Shown here: one piece after another, positions 10,326 through 23,055 of the stretch
How positions within the stretch are numbered: the first letter of the stretch is position 1
Layout of the letters: every line of letters starts with the position of its first letter
Origin: Aralia elata
Taxonomy: Eukaryota > Streptophyta > Magnoliopsida > Apiales > Araliaceae
NCBI GenBank assembly: GCA_034770075.1
Contig: CM068386.1
Coordinates: forward strand, 48,082,896 to 48,146,895
Reading direction: 5' to 3'
Length of the DNA: 64,000 nt
Program-made: the position numbers and the translations under genes
Notes under the pieces: model-generated
Told to the model about the DNA's origin: nothing
The model's database searches: none
Seen by the model: only the letters and a program-made list of their open reading frames with translations

Positions 10326-13300
10326 TCACCCAAAAAGATGCAGATAATTTTTCGTCATCTTTTCTTCTAGCTCCCACGTGGCTTGTTTAGCTGCGTGGTT
10401 CCTCCAAAGTACTTTGACCGAATGGATGACCTTATTTCTTAATGTCTACTCCTTCCTATCTAATATTTGGACAAGAATCACTTCATATGACAAGTCTTTC
10501 TTAACTTGAATTGGTCCATAGGATATCACATGCTTGTATTCGGGTTTATATGGCCGCAACACAGAAATGTGAAACACATTGTGAATGTGCTCAAGTTCAG
10601 GAGGTAAAGCTACCTCGTACGCCACTTCACCTACCTTCTTTAAAACTACAAAAGGTCTTACGAACCTGGGACTCAATTTCCCATTCTTTCCAAATCTAAT
10701 CTTCCCTTTCTAGGGAGATACCTTCAAAAACACAAAGCTGCCAACTTTAAAATCTAACTTCTGATGATGCAAATCGGCGCATTTCTTCTGTCGGTCCTGA
10801 GTTGCTACCAATCGAGCTCTTATCACTTTGACTACATCCATAGTCTGCTGTACCAATTCAGGTCCCAACAGTCTTTGTTCACCGACTTCGTCCCAACACA
10901 GAGGTGTTCGGCACTTCCTTCCGTTTAATGCTTCGTATGGCAGCATGTCAATACTCACATGATAACTGTTATTATAGGCAAACTCCAACAATGCTAGGTG
11001 ATCATCCCAGCTGCCTTTAAAATCCATCACACATGCTCTAAGCATGTCCTCAAGCGTTTGTATCGTTCGTTCGCTTTGCAATCCGTTTGAGGATGATATG
11101 TCGTACTCAACCTCAACTGGGTTCCCAACTTCTCTTGCAAGCTCTTCTAGAAATTCGACGTGAAACACGGATCTCTATCAGATACAATAGATATCGAAAC
11201 TCCATGTCGTGGCACAATCTCTTTCACATATAACTTCGCTAGCTGCTCCAGATTGTACCTTATCTTGATCGATAGAAAATGTGCAGATTTAGTTAAACGA
11301 TCCACGATCACCCAGATCACGTCGTAACCCTTCTGAGTTGGTTGAAGCCCCGTCATGAAGTCCATCATGATATGCTCCCACTTCCACTCTGGAATCTCCG
11401 ACGGTTGTAACAGTCCACTTGATTTTTGATGTTCTGCTTTTACCTTCTGACATGTCAAACATCGCCCAACACATTCCGCGACCTCCCTCTTCATATACGG
11501 TCACGAGAAGTGTTGGCGCAAATCCTAATACATCTTGGTACTACCAGGGTGTATCGAATACCTTATAGAATGAGCTTCTTGCAAAATCTCTTCCTTCAAC
11601 TCCAGAACCATTGATATCCAGATCCTCCATTCGAACCTTAGCAATCCCGTGCTATCAGACTTGTACTTCAATTCCTCTCCTTCTGAGAGTCGCTCCTTTA
11701 TGGCAACACATTCATTATCCTTTCCTTGAGCCTCCTTTATCTTGTCTAATAAAGTCGGACTTGCCTCCACTGCGAACAGTTTCTCGTCTGCATTTGTCGG
11801 ATACTTGACTTCCAACTCTAGTCTTTCCATATCCTTTATCAGTTCGCCTTGAGCTGTCAGCATCATCAACTTATCTCTGCCCTTCCTACTTAAAGCATCA
11901 GCTACCACGTTGGCCTTATCGAGATGGTATTGAATCTCACAATCGTAGTCCTTGATCAACTCCAGCCATCGCCTCTGCCTCATGTTTAGTTCCTTCTGAG
12001 TGAAGATATACTTCAGACTTTTGTGGTCTGTGTATATCTCACACTTCTCTCCATATAGATAGTGCCTCCAAATCTTCAGAGCTAACACCACTGCCGCTAG
12101 TTCCAGGTCATGAGTCGGATATCCCTTCTCATAGTCCTTTAGTTGTCGTGATACATACGCAATGACCTTCCCATGCTGCATTAATACGCACCCAAGGCCT
12201 TTGTGTGATGCATCATTATACACCACAAACCCCCCTATATCATCTGGTAGTGATAACACAGGTGCTTCACTAAGTTTCTTCTTCAACTCCAAGAAACTCC
12301 CTTCGCACTTATCCGTCCATACAAACTTCACAGTCTTTCTTGTCAAAATTGTCAACGGCGTCGCTATCTTCAAAAAGTTTCGAATAAATCTCCAATAGTA
12401 ACATACCAATCCCAAGAAACTTTGGACTTCTATTGGCGTCTTTGGTTGTTCCCAGTTTATTACTGCTTCTACCTTCGCAGGATCTACCGATACACCATCC
12501 TTGTCAATTACGTGCCCCAAAAACTGCACCCTTTGTAGCCAAAATTCACACTTGGAAAACTTTGCATATAACTTCTCTCTTCTCACCGTTTCCAGGGCTA
12601 TCCTCAAATGTTCAACGTGTTCCTCCTCCGTCTTCGAGTAGACTAGGATGTCATCTATGAAAATGATAACAAATTTATCTAGGTATTGCTTGAACACTCT
12701 GTTCATCATGTCCATAAATGCTGCTGGTGCGTTCGTCAGCCCAAACGACATTACCAAAAACTCAAAGTGTCCATATCGAGTTCTGAATGCTATCTTTGGA
12801 ATATCCTCCTGTCTCACCTTTAGTTGGTGATATCCTGTCCTCAAGTCAATCTTCGAAAAGTATTTTTCTCCCTTCAATTGATCGAACAAATCATCAATCC
12901 TGGGCAACGGGTACTTGCTCTTAATCGTGACTTTGTTCAACTCCCGATTGTCAATGCAAAGCTTAAGCGATCCGTCTTTCTTCTTTACAAATAGTACTGG
13001 CGCTCTCTATGTAGATACACTCGGATGAATATACCCCTTATCTAGAAACTCCTATAGTTAAACCATCAATTCTTTCATCTCCACTGGTGCTATCCTGTAT
13101 GGTGTCTTCGATATCGATGCGGTTCCCGGTACCAAATCGATTACAAACTCGACCTCTCTATCCGATGGTAAACCCGGTAACTCATATGAGAAAACATCTG
13201 GAAATTCCCTTACGATAGGTATCTGACCCAGCTCATCCCCTTCTCTTCGGGTATCAATCACATGAGCCAGATAGCATATGCAACCTTTCTTTAGCAATTT

Positions 13301-13749
13301 CTTCGCTTGTATCATCATCAGACAACATGATTGTCTCGGTGATTTACTACCATAGAATACGACCTTTGACTTATTCAGAGTCTTCAGGTGTATACATTTC
13401 TTCTAACAGTCAATCACAGCCCCGTGACTAGCTAACCAATCCATCCTAAGAATTACATCAAATTCTCCTAGTCGTATCGGAATTAAATCTACGCTCAGTT
13501 TATACTCGTTTATCTCAGCACAAAAATTCCTATGAATGAATTCCACAGGAATAACTTTTTTATTAGCTACTTCCACATTCATAGGATTCTCTAATTTCTC
13601 ACGAGGTAAATTTAACCGTTTAGCAAATTCATCCGACACAAACGAACAGGTACCACCCGAATCAAATAATACATATGCATTGATATTATTAATCAAAATA
13701 ATACCTGACACTACGTCCTTCGACCCCACTGCATCCTACACTGTCATAT
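10326..13749 (-). pseudogene. Element 3: chromovirus pol (PR-RT-RNaseH-INT-chromodomain), broken
   Basis: It encodes the protease, reverse transcriptase, RNase H and integrase of a Ty3/gypsy chromovirus. Reading leftwards on the minus strand: protease with a DSG active site ('VLFDSGGTCSF', within 13403-13729); a linker, 'FPDVFSYELPGLP' (13058-13318); then one open stretch of 471 codons (11525-12940). That stretch holds RT ('FIDD' at 12650-12661) and RNase H ('YNDASHKGLG', 'YTDHKSL', 'ADALSR'). Integrase follows with an H2C2-type finger and core (11147-11494, 10710-11168), then the chromodomain end at 10326. Stops or frame changes separate these blocks. RT-RNase H is the only long intact piece. 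A single gag-pol ORF is usual for the family. Confidence 0.93.
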
Positions 13750-14866
13750 TGAAAGTGCGTGCCGTTGGTTTGTTTGTTTGACTAGCTGGCCCTCCAATGC
13801 TCAGCTTGTTGTTGTTGTTGTTGCTATTATTGTTGTTCCTGTTGCCACTTGTTGTATCCCCCTTACTTTTCAAGCAATCCTTGATTTGATGGTCTGATGC
13901 GCCATATGAGAAGCATCCCGTTTTCTTTCCCTTTAGGCACTAGGGAGCAAAGTGCCCCTGTTGCCCACAGTTGAAACAAACTCCTTTTCCTTTCATGCAC
14001 TATCCAGAGTGATTCTTTCCACAATTATTGCACTTATTACCCTTCTTAACCTCTCCTCCAAACTTGTTGCCACCAAAAGATTGGCTATCACTCCATTTCC
14101 TTTTATTCTGGTTACTTCCCCCGCTGCTTCCTCCCTTGCTTCCTTCGTGACCCTTCTTTTTGTCTTGATTGAACTTTGCTAGAGCCTCGTTGCCTCCTTC
14201 GGCGATGATGGCCCTTTCCAACAGCGTAGAAAATGTGTCGATCCTTAGAACTGCCACCCTACTGTACACCCACGGCTTCAGGCCTAATTTAAATCTCCTC
14301 GCCTTTTTGGCTTCAGTGTCTACTTGGTGAGGTGCAAATATGGCTAACTCATTAAATTTAGTCGCATACTACGTGATTGACATGTTCCCCTACTTGAGCT
14401 CCAGAAACTTCACCTCCATGTTCTGCTACATACTCTCTGGGAAGTAGTTCTCGAAGAATAGCTCCTTGAAACGTTCCCATGGTATCACACCATCTCCAGC
14501 ACGTCCTTTGTTGGCCTTCCACCAATAGTTAGCTTCACCTTTCATCATAAAGGTGGCAAATCCTGTCTTCTGTTCTTCGGCCACCCTTGCAACCTGGAAC
14601 AATTTTTCTATTTCTTCGATCCAGATTTAGGCTTCAATCGGGTCTAGTGTTCCCTTAAACTCGGGAGGTCCTACTAGCTTAAAATCCTTGAAACTAGCCA
14701 AATGCTACGCAGGCTGCCGCTCTGGCTGTTCTCTAATAGGTGGGGGTCTATTTTGCATAGCTTCTGCCAGCAACTCAGCAACCGCTCTTATTGGGTCTAG
14801 ATGACCCTGAGTGTTATTAACCGATTCCTCAACCCTTTGGTTTCATGGCTGTCTTCTTGGAGGCAT
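13750..14866 (-). pseudogene. Element 3: gag, broken
   Basis: This is the capsid/nucleocapsid of the chromovirus. The minus-strand start is the ATG at 14866 (MPPRRQP), with an early in-frame TGA. The capsid part around 14300-14650 is recognisable by similarity to element 6 gag (WWKANKGR, TWARFKELFFENYFP), but it contains several stops. The 14000-14269 frame holds the capsid end, 'FSTLLERAIIAEGGNEAL'. Nucleocapsid knuckles 'CNNCGKNHSG' and 'CFNCGQQGHF' lie near 13930-14030, with stops inside. An Asn-rich run near 13810-13850 precedes protease. Confidence 0.85.
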
Positions 14867-15261
14867 GATCTAATAAAAGAAAACCATCGACTTTTACTAC
14901 TAGATTTATGCCATATGCAGAAAGTCATTTAAGTCAATAATTGAAAGTAAAAGCATCTATCATACACATTTGATTTAAGTAAAACAACTGCATTTATAAT
15001 CATACACCAATGTTTTAATACAACCAGACTCAACATGTGGCATACTTCTATAAACGCTAAATGACATAGCATGCCAACCATTAACTATCCCCTAACAAAT
15101 AAAAGTGGAGAATAATAACCTTCCACCTCTCTATCAGAAACAAAATTCAGGGTTCAACTATTATCCCATGCATGCTACAAGCATAGGGATTTACAACACA
15201 AATATGCCCCTATTATAACAAAAGTGGTACCTACTGCAAACATAATGCTAAAAATAACACA

Positions 15262-16069
15262 TTACCGCCTGTTGCGGCGAATTGTTACCCTGAGCTCTCG
15301 TCGAGCCAGCCTATCGACCACTCAGTGCCTAATCACATGCCTGCTGCTCCCCTCATCCCTGGGGTACCTCCTCACCTTGTCCCTCAGCCTGCCAATGGAA
15401 GTGGTCAAGCCTAACCTGAGGGAATCAATCTCTGCAGTCAGGGCTGCCAACTACTCTATAGCCTCATCTCGCTCTAGACGAGTAGTCTCCATTTGATCCT
15501 CTACCCACTCTAGATCCTACTAACACCACATTCCTCTCTAAGAGGTCATAAACCATCACACCAAGCTGAACAGAAGCCCCACGCCAACCTTGAACCTCTA
15601 CCTCTAGCTCGGCAATCCTCTAGTCCTTTTCCTGCAGCTTTTGGGTTAACTCAGTCTTTTCCCCCAAAGTCTGATACGCTAATGATCTGTACTGTTCCTC
15701 TCGATCTTGGTGATCCTGGTTCTGCTCCTCTAAGTGGGCTACTCGATTCTCGAGCTCCTCATTCCTATTTGTCAACTCTTCGATGATGTCACTAGCAGTA
15801 GTGCCTATGCCATCTGCATACTCCGGTGGCTTATTATCCTCCGTCACTAGATCCTCCTCGGGGTCCTTATCCTCGGCCTCATCACTTAATAGCCTCAGCA
15901 CTCCTCAAGTAACTAGCTCCTCCTCAGAACCATACTCGGCCTCAGACTCATCCCTAGTGTCCATCATCACTGGCTCACTCAGCTGCACCTCCACTAAATG
16001 CCTTGTGTCCACATGAATGTCTGTGAACTCCACCTCTCCAACATGACTGGACTCTCCTATCTCAGACAT
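15262..16069 (-). pseudogene. Element 3: extra coiled-coil ORF upstream of gag, broken
   Basis: It is collinear with the intact 269-codon ORF of element 6 (60871-61680). The start codon is at 16069 (MSEIGESSHV). An in-frame TGA lies at 15905-15907 and a TAG at 15620-15622; the latter sits where element 6 has Gln, so CAG to TAG fits. The 15620-15901 segment preserves the acidic stretch and heptad-rich helix 'EELTNRNEELENRVAHLEE'. The frame is further disrupted between about 15500 and 15620. The function is unknown; I recognise no named domain. Confidence 0.75.
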
Positions 16070-16310
16070 CCTACAGCCACAGACAGGAACAAACAGACAG
16101 CAAGATGTCAGTGTCAAAATAAAATATATTCATTGATAAAATGAAAATAATATTTTATCATGCACAACTCGACACGATGGATTTCCACAATCCACCTCCA
16201 GACATCACCATCAAATGAATCTCATCGATCCATCACCTAGCCTACTCAATACGAGTTTAATACTAAGGTTATAACCTAGGTTTCGTATTCCTAAAGTTTA
16301 TAACCTACAA

Positions 16311-16321
16311 CTTTGATACCA
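16311..16321 (-). other. Primer binding site, initiator-Met type (element 3)
   Basis: The minus strand reads TGGTATCAAAG, three bases from the LTR end at 16325. Many plant LTR elements use the initiator-Met tRNA (TGGTATCAGAGC); the A-for-G change is a likely later mutation. Confidence 0.8.
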
Positions 16322-16324
16322 ATC

Positions 16325-19300
16325 TGTGACACCCCCAAATTCAAGTACCAATACCTCGAATTTGGTGCTCATGATAAAGTACATTCATACACCTCTAAAC
16401 AACATAAATCAACTAATGTAGAATAAATAAACATATGTTGTTCATTACAAAAGGTTTACTATGGTCCCAAGGTCTATAACCTTATTTAAATACATCACGG
16501 AATGCAATAATAATACAAAACGATTCCACGATTAGAAAATGGGATAGTACATATAACTATTCCTTAAGCTTTCATTTGCCTTTGTCCACTTTGGAACTCT
16601 CCGACTTAACTGCAATAGGTTCATGATATAGCAAGGGTGAGCAACTACTTTGCTCAGCAAATTTAAAATGAATAAAGAAGATATATCATGAATGAATGAG
16701 AATAATAATCGCATAGTTCAACAATTTAAGAACATTGAAGAAATAACTAACAATATAATCAAAGTTCAAATGAAACAATAAATATTGACTATTTACTGCT
16801 GAGTGGTCCAATAGACCATGAACTTTTGGCCAAAGGATCAGTCATTTAACTAACCCTTTTAAACGCCTGGCCTGTCAGTAGTACTTGAGGGGATCAGCCT
16901 CTAGTACCCTATATATATGCATAACATTTAACTCTGACTGCATCGAATAACCGACACATTAAAATCCCCTAATAAGGGTTGCTCTCTCAGTCCAAGAATC
17001 CATACCAACCATCGGTTTGGATAGCTTTTAAAATAATAACTTGTACATGTCTAGCCGAAATAAATGGCGTAGACTATTTCCTTGAATAGTTCATGAATGA
17101 AGAACTTAACGTTTCACAGTCTAATAACAGATAATGAATTTAAATGTATAAGCTGCGAATATCAATAATTTATCCTTGATGTGGAGTAATTGACAATAAT
17201 CAATCCACTAATATAATTTGAAAGTAATAACTTGATTTGAGTCATGAAACTTGCAATAATATACAACATTTGTATAAGATAGGAAACTTGCTCAAATAAA
17301 AATAGTTGAGTAAGGAACTTGCAATAATATAAAATGATTGCTCAATCAATAAATAACTCGCACAATAAACAAAAGTTGTACGGTTGAGAAAACCTGCCCA
17401 ATATTACATTGAGTTAGGATAAGAAAACTTGCCCAACACAAGGGTTAGACAAGTGTTAGGAAACTTGCCTGGTGCGTCTGCTACAATATTTCAACACACG
17501 CTCCTTAATATCCTAACAATTAGTGACATAATGGATACTAAATATTAGTTTATGCTACTCTATAATGTCCCATTCATATTAGAAACAAACTATTAAACAA
17601 GGTTATGCCCACTAGTTACGGCGTTACGACGCTTGTACGTCGGTACGCCAAACTTGCCTATTCGAACGCCCAAGCGACACGCAATTGCGTACGCCTAACA
17701 CGCCCCTTCGATTTATCTAATACTCATTGGCTAATCCTAAGTATCATTATAATTCATAAGATTCATGTTTTAGAACTTAGAACAATGTCTTTTATTGTCG
17801 GAAGCATTATACATTGCACACGCACATGACCAATGCCTTCCGTTTGCACAACAGCCCTAACAACGGTCAATTTCAAAATTGCTCCAGTTAGAAATTTTCA
17901 ATTCTAATTAATGAAAGTTGTAGGTCTATCTCTAAGCTTTCCAAATCATCTTGAATCGCCCAAATCCGAGTCCGTACGAGAAAGTTATGGCCATTTTTCC
18001 AACGGACGTCGAAGCTGAGTCGGGCAGCGCACACGCGGGCGGGTGGCACCAGGCGCACGACATGCGGCAGCGTGCCCGGGCGGGCACACGGGAAATTGGT
18101 GCGGGCGCGTGGGTGGCCTGATGGCCCTTGCCAGACATCACGATTTTGACCCTCCTTTACTCCAATCCTCATAACTTCTTCTCTTGACGTTCAAATTGGT
18201 CTGTTCTGGAATCTATGGATTCCTAAGACATAGAGCTACAACATATCAAAAATTTAGAGCTATCCATTAACATTAACATAGCCAAATCTTAGGCCAAAGT
18301 ACTAAGTTCATACTCTGTTTTGAATGTTCTAAGTGTTCTTCACTAAAACCACCACCAAATCTTTGTTTTAATCCCTTTTTACTCCATTCCAACTAGGTTA
18401 AACTCATAACCCATGGAGGTACAACATCATAACAACAAATGAATTAAAAAAACATGAAATCATAGCTATAAAGTCCTCTAAATCGTCCAACAGTCCATGT
18501 TCAAGTCTAAAGTCCATTGTTCTTCATGTTCTTCATCCTTTAAGCATCGGTACGGATTATTCTTGTGTTTTTGGTTCCAATTTAATATTATTAATGGCTT
18601 ATTAGGTCTCTTAACAATATTTACAAACATCCAACACAAACAAAAACAACAAGAATCGCCATAAATCTGACCCACAAGCTTAAGAGCTCAAAACTAAGAA
18701 AACTTGAAAAACTTAACAAGAAATCGAATGGAATGGATTTGATTGATTGTTTACCTTTGTAAATCCTTCCCAGATGATTAAAAAGATTTGCTAGGGCTTG
18801 CTTGAGCTCTTGTTCTTTGCTTTGGCTTCCTTCTCTTCTCCACCCGTGCACCACCTCTCTCTCCCTCTCTAGAACTTCTTCTTCTTTCTTCTTTGTGTTC
18901 TGCAGATTGTTTCCTTCCTCTCCTAGCAAATGGATTGAACTTGATTCAAGAGAAGGAAATAGTTTAAATGGCTTGGAAAGATGAAGTGTACCTAAGTCTT
19001 TCTCTTCCTTGTTCTCTTCTCCCTTGTAGCTCTTCTTCTCCACCCGCTCCTTGAATCTTCAGCACTCTCTCTCACTCTCACTCAATTTTTCATTCAAAAA
19101 ATATGATTTTGCAAAATTGGGCATGAGTTTAGGAAAGGAGTATATGTAGAAGATTGTTAGATGACCTTTGATCTTCCCCTAACTCTTCATATTCTTCATT
19201 AGATGATTTGGTAAGAAGAAGATGAAAGGATTTGGAAGTTAAGGAGTTTTTGAGTTTATTTTTCCTTTTCTCTTCATTCCATCTGTTGGTCTTCTTCTTC

Positions 19301-19922
19301 CTTTGCTTGTTTGCTGATTTGTTCCACCAATCAAAATCATATCAGTTGTCTCATGGGGTCTACCTTGGTTGATTACTCACATTTAATTCCCATTTATCCA
19401 TTTGATGGCCCATTTTACCATTTTTACATTCAAAATTCCACTTTTTCGTGAAGACAGTCGATTCCCACTAAATCGACATTCTCATTGTCATGGGAATATC
19501 CATTTCGTCAAATTCGTCTCTGAAATTCGTGTTTAACTTTTTACCGAAAAAGTCAATCGGTTGAGTTTTGACTAAAAAGTCAACCCCGACTAAAATGTGT
19601 TTAGGGTCTATCCTGACTAATTTGGACGCTCCAGATTTAAATCCGCAGTCCATTTCTCCAAATTCTAATCCGAACTCAAATTCAAATTTTAACCACTTAA
19701 TTTGAAGCGTTAGCTTCTTTAGTAAGTTCAAACAATTAAACTAGTTTAAACCAACTATAAATATACATCTCATCATATAAAAATAAATATATGTATTTAT
19801 ATAACACATTTACATATTTATTTAATCACATAAAAATTTTACTCATAAAATTTATTTAAATAATATGCATCAATATTCATAAGCTCGAATTACAAGGCTA
19901 TCCAGAATTCACGGTCATTACA
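16325..19922 (-). repeat. Element 3: 5' LTR (full length)
   Basis: Bounds on the + strand are TGTGACACCCCC..GGTCATTACA, 3598 bp. It retains the 16470-16971 block missing from the left LTR and the 17917-17976 block replaced there. A GC-rich segment is at 18020-18125. The CT-rich part near 18830-19085 is the complement of the GA tract in element 2. Short frames here repeat those of the other LTRs and are not genes. Confidence 0.92.
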
Positions 19923-19989
19923 TGCATGTATGTACTTTATCGTGAGCACCAGATTCGAGGTATTAGTACCTGAATTTGGGGGTGTGACA
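19923..19989 (+). repeat. Element 2: 3' LTR, right part
   Basis: These 67 bases continue the LTR interrupted at 7219 and end GGGGGTGTGACA at 19989. The first five (TGCAT) are the second TSD copy of element 3. Copia RT sequence follows at once. Confidence 0.92.
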
Positions 19990-22246
19990 AAAAAATGTCA
20001 TCTACATAAATTTGTACTAATATAGTTTTATCTTTGTGCTTCCTAAGGAATAATGTGGTGTGTACCCTACCTCTAGTTAATCCTTTTTAATACAAAAATT
20101 AGGTAGTGTTTCATACCATGCCTTAGGTGCTTGCTTTAAACCATAAAGAACTTTATCTAATTTATAAACATAATTAGAAAGGTTCATATTGACAAAACTT
20201 GGAGGTTGTTCTACATAAACCTCTTCTTGAAGTTTTCCATTTAGAAATCCACTTTTGACATCCATTTGGAAGACTTTGAATTTCATATGAGTAACATATG
20301 TTATGAACATTCTGATGGCTTCCAATCTAGCAAAAGAAGCAAAGGTCTAATCATAGTCGATCCCTTCTTCCTGCGATTAACCCTTAGCCACCAGCCTTGC
20401 CTTGTTCCTTGTGATCACCCCATCTTCATCCATCATATTTTTTAATACCCATTTAGTGTCGACGACTGGATGATCTTTTGGTCTTAGGACTAGTCTCCAA
20501 ACTTTACTTCTTTCAAACTGGTTTAGCTCTTCTTATATTGCTTCGATCCAGCTTGAATCTTCCAAAGCTTCTTCGATCTTTTTAGGCCCCATCTGAGGAA
20601 GAAAATTTAGGAAGAAGCATTCGTTTTGAGTAGCTGACCTTATCCCGATCCTTGCATTGGGATCCCCAATGATCAGGTCTTAGCTGTGATCTTTTGTACA
20701 TTTGCTTCCAGTTGGAACATCTGCCATTGTGCCTTCTTGTCTGAGTTTTTCAAGATCTGGTTCATGACCAACAACTTCTTCAATTCGTAGAGTCTCCATC
20801 TCTAGAACAAAAGACTATACGATCTCATTTTCTGGCTCTACGATCGTCTGGTCTGGCTCTACATCTTCAAAAATTTTGATCGTAGGGTTCTCCTGCTCTA
20901 CGATCTCATCGAATGATACAACTTTCCTTGGTTCTCCTAAGTCAAATTCATCAAAGATGACATGAATAGAGACTTCAATGTTCAACGATTTCTTATTGAA
21001 CACTCTATAGGTTTTGTTATCCATACAGTATCCAAGTAATATCCCTTCGCCTAACGTGGGCTAGAATTTGGTTAAGTATCTCTTTTCATTATTAAGGATG
21101 TAGTACGCACAGTCAAAGACATGAAAATAACTGATGTTGAGCGTCCTTCCTCTCCATAACTTGTAGGGCATTTTCTTGAAAGTAGAGTGAATCAATGATC
21201 TATTTTGAGTGTAACAAGCAGTGTTGACAGCTTCAGCCCAAAAATATTCAAGAAGACGAACTGCTGCTACAAGTGTCTTTCCTGCCTCTATGAGAGTTTT
21301 GTTCTTCCTCTCAGTTACTCTATTTTGTTGTGGAGTTCTTGGAGCTGAGAAATTATGATGAATGTTATTGTCTTCACAGAACTTATCAACCTCAAAAAAG
21401 TTAAATTATCTTCCATGATCACTCCTTTTTGCTTTGACTTTCTCGTCCTTCTCGTTCTCGACCAGCTTGAAGAATTTGATCAGTTGGAATCTAGTTTCGT
21501 CCTTAGAGCTTGGGAAGAATACCCATGTAAATTTGGTGTAGTCATCTATTATTACCAGTGAGTATTTTTTTCCTCCAATGCTAGCAGTTAGGATAGACCC
21601 AAAGAGATCCATGTGCAACAGTTGCAGGGACCTATCATTGGAGTTAATTGCCTTACTTTTGAATGAGTTTTTAGTCTGCTTTCCCAGCTGACATGCTTTG
21701 CAAGGTCTTTCCTTGATGAAGTTGAGCTTTGGTAGCCTTGAGACTAGGTCTTTGCCGGCAAGCTTTAATATGATTTTGAAGTTCAGGTGGGATAATCTTC
21801 GATACCACAGTCAGCTAATATCTTCTGATGCTTTAGCAAAGAAGCAAGTTGTCTCGGTTGAACTTAGCTACACAAGATTAACCACATATACATTGCCTTC
21901 TCTAGTTCTAGTCAGCTTTAATGAGTTAGATTCTAGGTCTCAAACTTGACACTAGTTGTTAACGAAGATGACTCGATGCCCTTTGTCGCACAGTTGGTTG
22001 ATGCTTAATAGGTTGTGCTTCAATCCTTTAACGTATGCTACTTTACTAAATGATACTGCACCATTGCTAATTAAGCCATATCCTCGAGTCTTCTTAGAAT
22101 TGTTGTCTATAAAGACAACTACGGGACCATCTTTTTCCTTAAAGTTTGACAGGAGAGCTTTGTTGCTGGTCATATGCCTTTAACATCCACTGTCAAGATA
22201 CCAGATATACCTAGTGGAGCTTGATACCTACAATAAGAATTATCCT
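19990..22246 (-). pseudogene. SIRE-like copia pol (PR-INT-RT), broken and interrupted
   Basis: This is Ty1/copia polyprotein in the order PR, INT, RT, read leftwards. Gag-PR linker and protease region: 'MTSNKALLSNF..GPVVVFIDN..GLKHNLLSINQLCDKGH' (21952-22173). Integrase core: 'MHMDLFGSILTASIGGKKYSLVIIDDYTKFTWVFF' (21406-21618). A linker rich in Glu/Val follows (20815-21024). RT: 'FQMDVKSGFLNGKLQEEVYVEQPP' and 'LYGLKQAPKAWYE' (20077-20325). At 19990-20010 the minus strand reads 'VQIYVDDI', the catalytic box, and the element 2 LTR begins right after it. Stops are numerous. The RT remainder, RNase H and 3' LTR lie left of the window. The SIRE/Maximus assignment is from the gag-PR phrase style and is inference. 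Confidence 0.88.
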
Positions 22247-23055
22247 TTATTTTGGTACCCAAACTTGCTTGGGTCCTGACTTGTTAGTACCCTTGGGGAC
22301 CCAAATTTGCTTGATTTTAGGTCTATAATAAGCATAATAATAATCATTGAAGTAACATAATGTAAATACATGTCCATACTCATGACATGTATAACATTTA
22401 ATATGATGCACGTGTGGGTGTGTGCGAGGATTCCTTCTCGTCAAAGACATGTTTGGATGATAGCCATTAGCAACCTTTCTTCTTGGTTGAAACTCTCTCT
22501 GCTTCCATACTGCTTTACGATTCTGTGGTTTCGTAGGGTGAAAGTCAACTCTACGTTTTTGGCCTGGTTGGTTTATAGAGTTAGTTTTGTCTGACTCTAT
22601 GACCCTTCGAGGCTTAAAGGTAGATTTTGACTTACCCTACAATTTCACGAATCCTAGACCAGTATGTGATCTATTATTCTCAGGGACCATAATCTGATTT
22701 GCAGAGATAGGACAGCTAGGAATAATTGGCTCAATGACCTCTATGGATTTCACGAATGCAATGCCTTTATGGGGAGTAGAAGTATTGTTGTTGTTAATCT
22801 CCAGCAATTTATCCACACTCGGATCTGAGGAAGAATACCCAAATCCCAAATCTGATCAGCCGGAGACTGCTCTCTGACTGATGATCTGGGAGTCCATAGA
22901 CGAAGAAGATCTATTCCACAAAGAAATTGTATTTTTCAATTCCGCTATCTTAGAGACTAGAATTGACTCTCTCTTTAAATTCTGTTTAGATATCTATCTC
23001 AACCTCTCATTCTTTGCCTCAAGGTTAGAGAGAGAGGTAGCACTCTGATGTAATA
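22247..23055 (-). pseudogene. SIRE-like copia gag 3' part, broken
   Basis: It is the continuation of the gag started at 43024-44175, from which element 4 separates it. Visible pieces are 22637-22849 (Asn/Ser-rich linker, 'SSSDPSVDKLLEINNNN') and 22247-22450, with a CCHC-like knuckle 'CYTCHEYGHVFTLC' followed by 'KQIWVPKGTNKSGPKQVWVPK'. That last phrase type is typical of the SIRE group. Stops break the frame. The last five bases (23051-23055, TAATA) are the target duplication of element 4. Confidence 0.8.

Larger units (their letters stand above)
7220..19922 (-). mobile_element. Element 3: nested Tekay-like chromovirus, complete but dead
   Basis: It has LTRs at both ends, a primer site, an extra ORF, gag, pol and a PPT in the expected minus-strand order. 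It lies inside the element 2 3' LTR. The flanks are TGTAT (7215-7219) and TGCAT (19923-19927), a 5-bp TSD with one mismatch. Removing it joins the element 2 LTR into a sequence collinear with the element 6 LTR at 60545-60580. Gag and pol carry stops and frame breaks, so it is not autonomous today. Confidence 0.93.
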
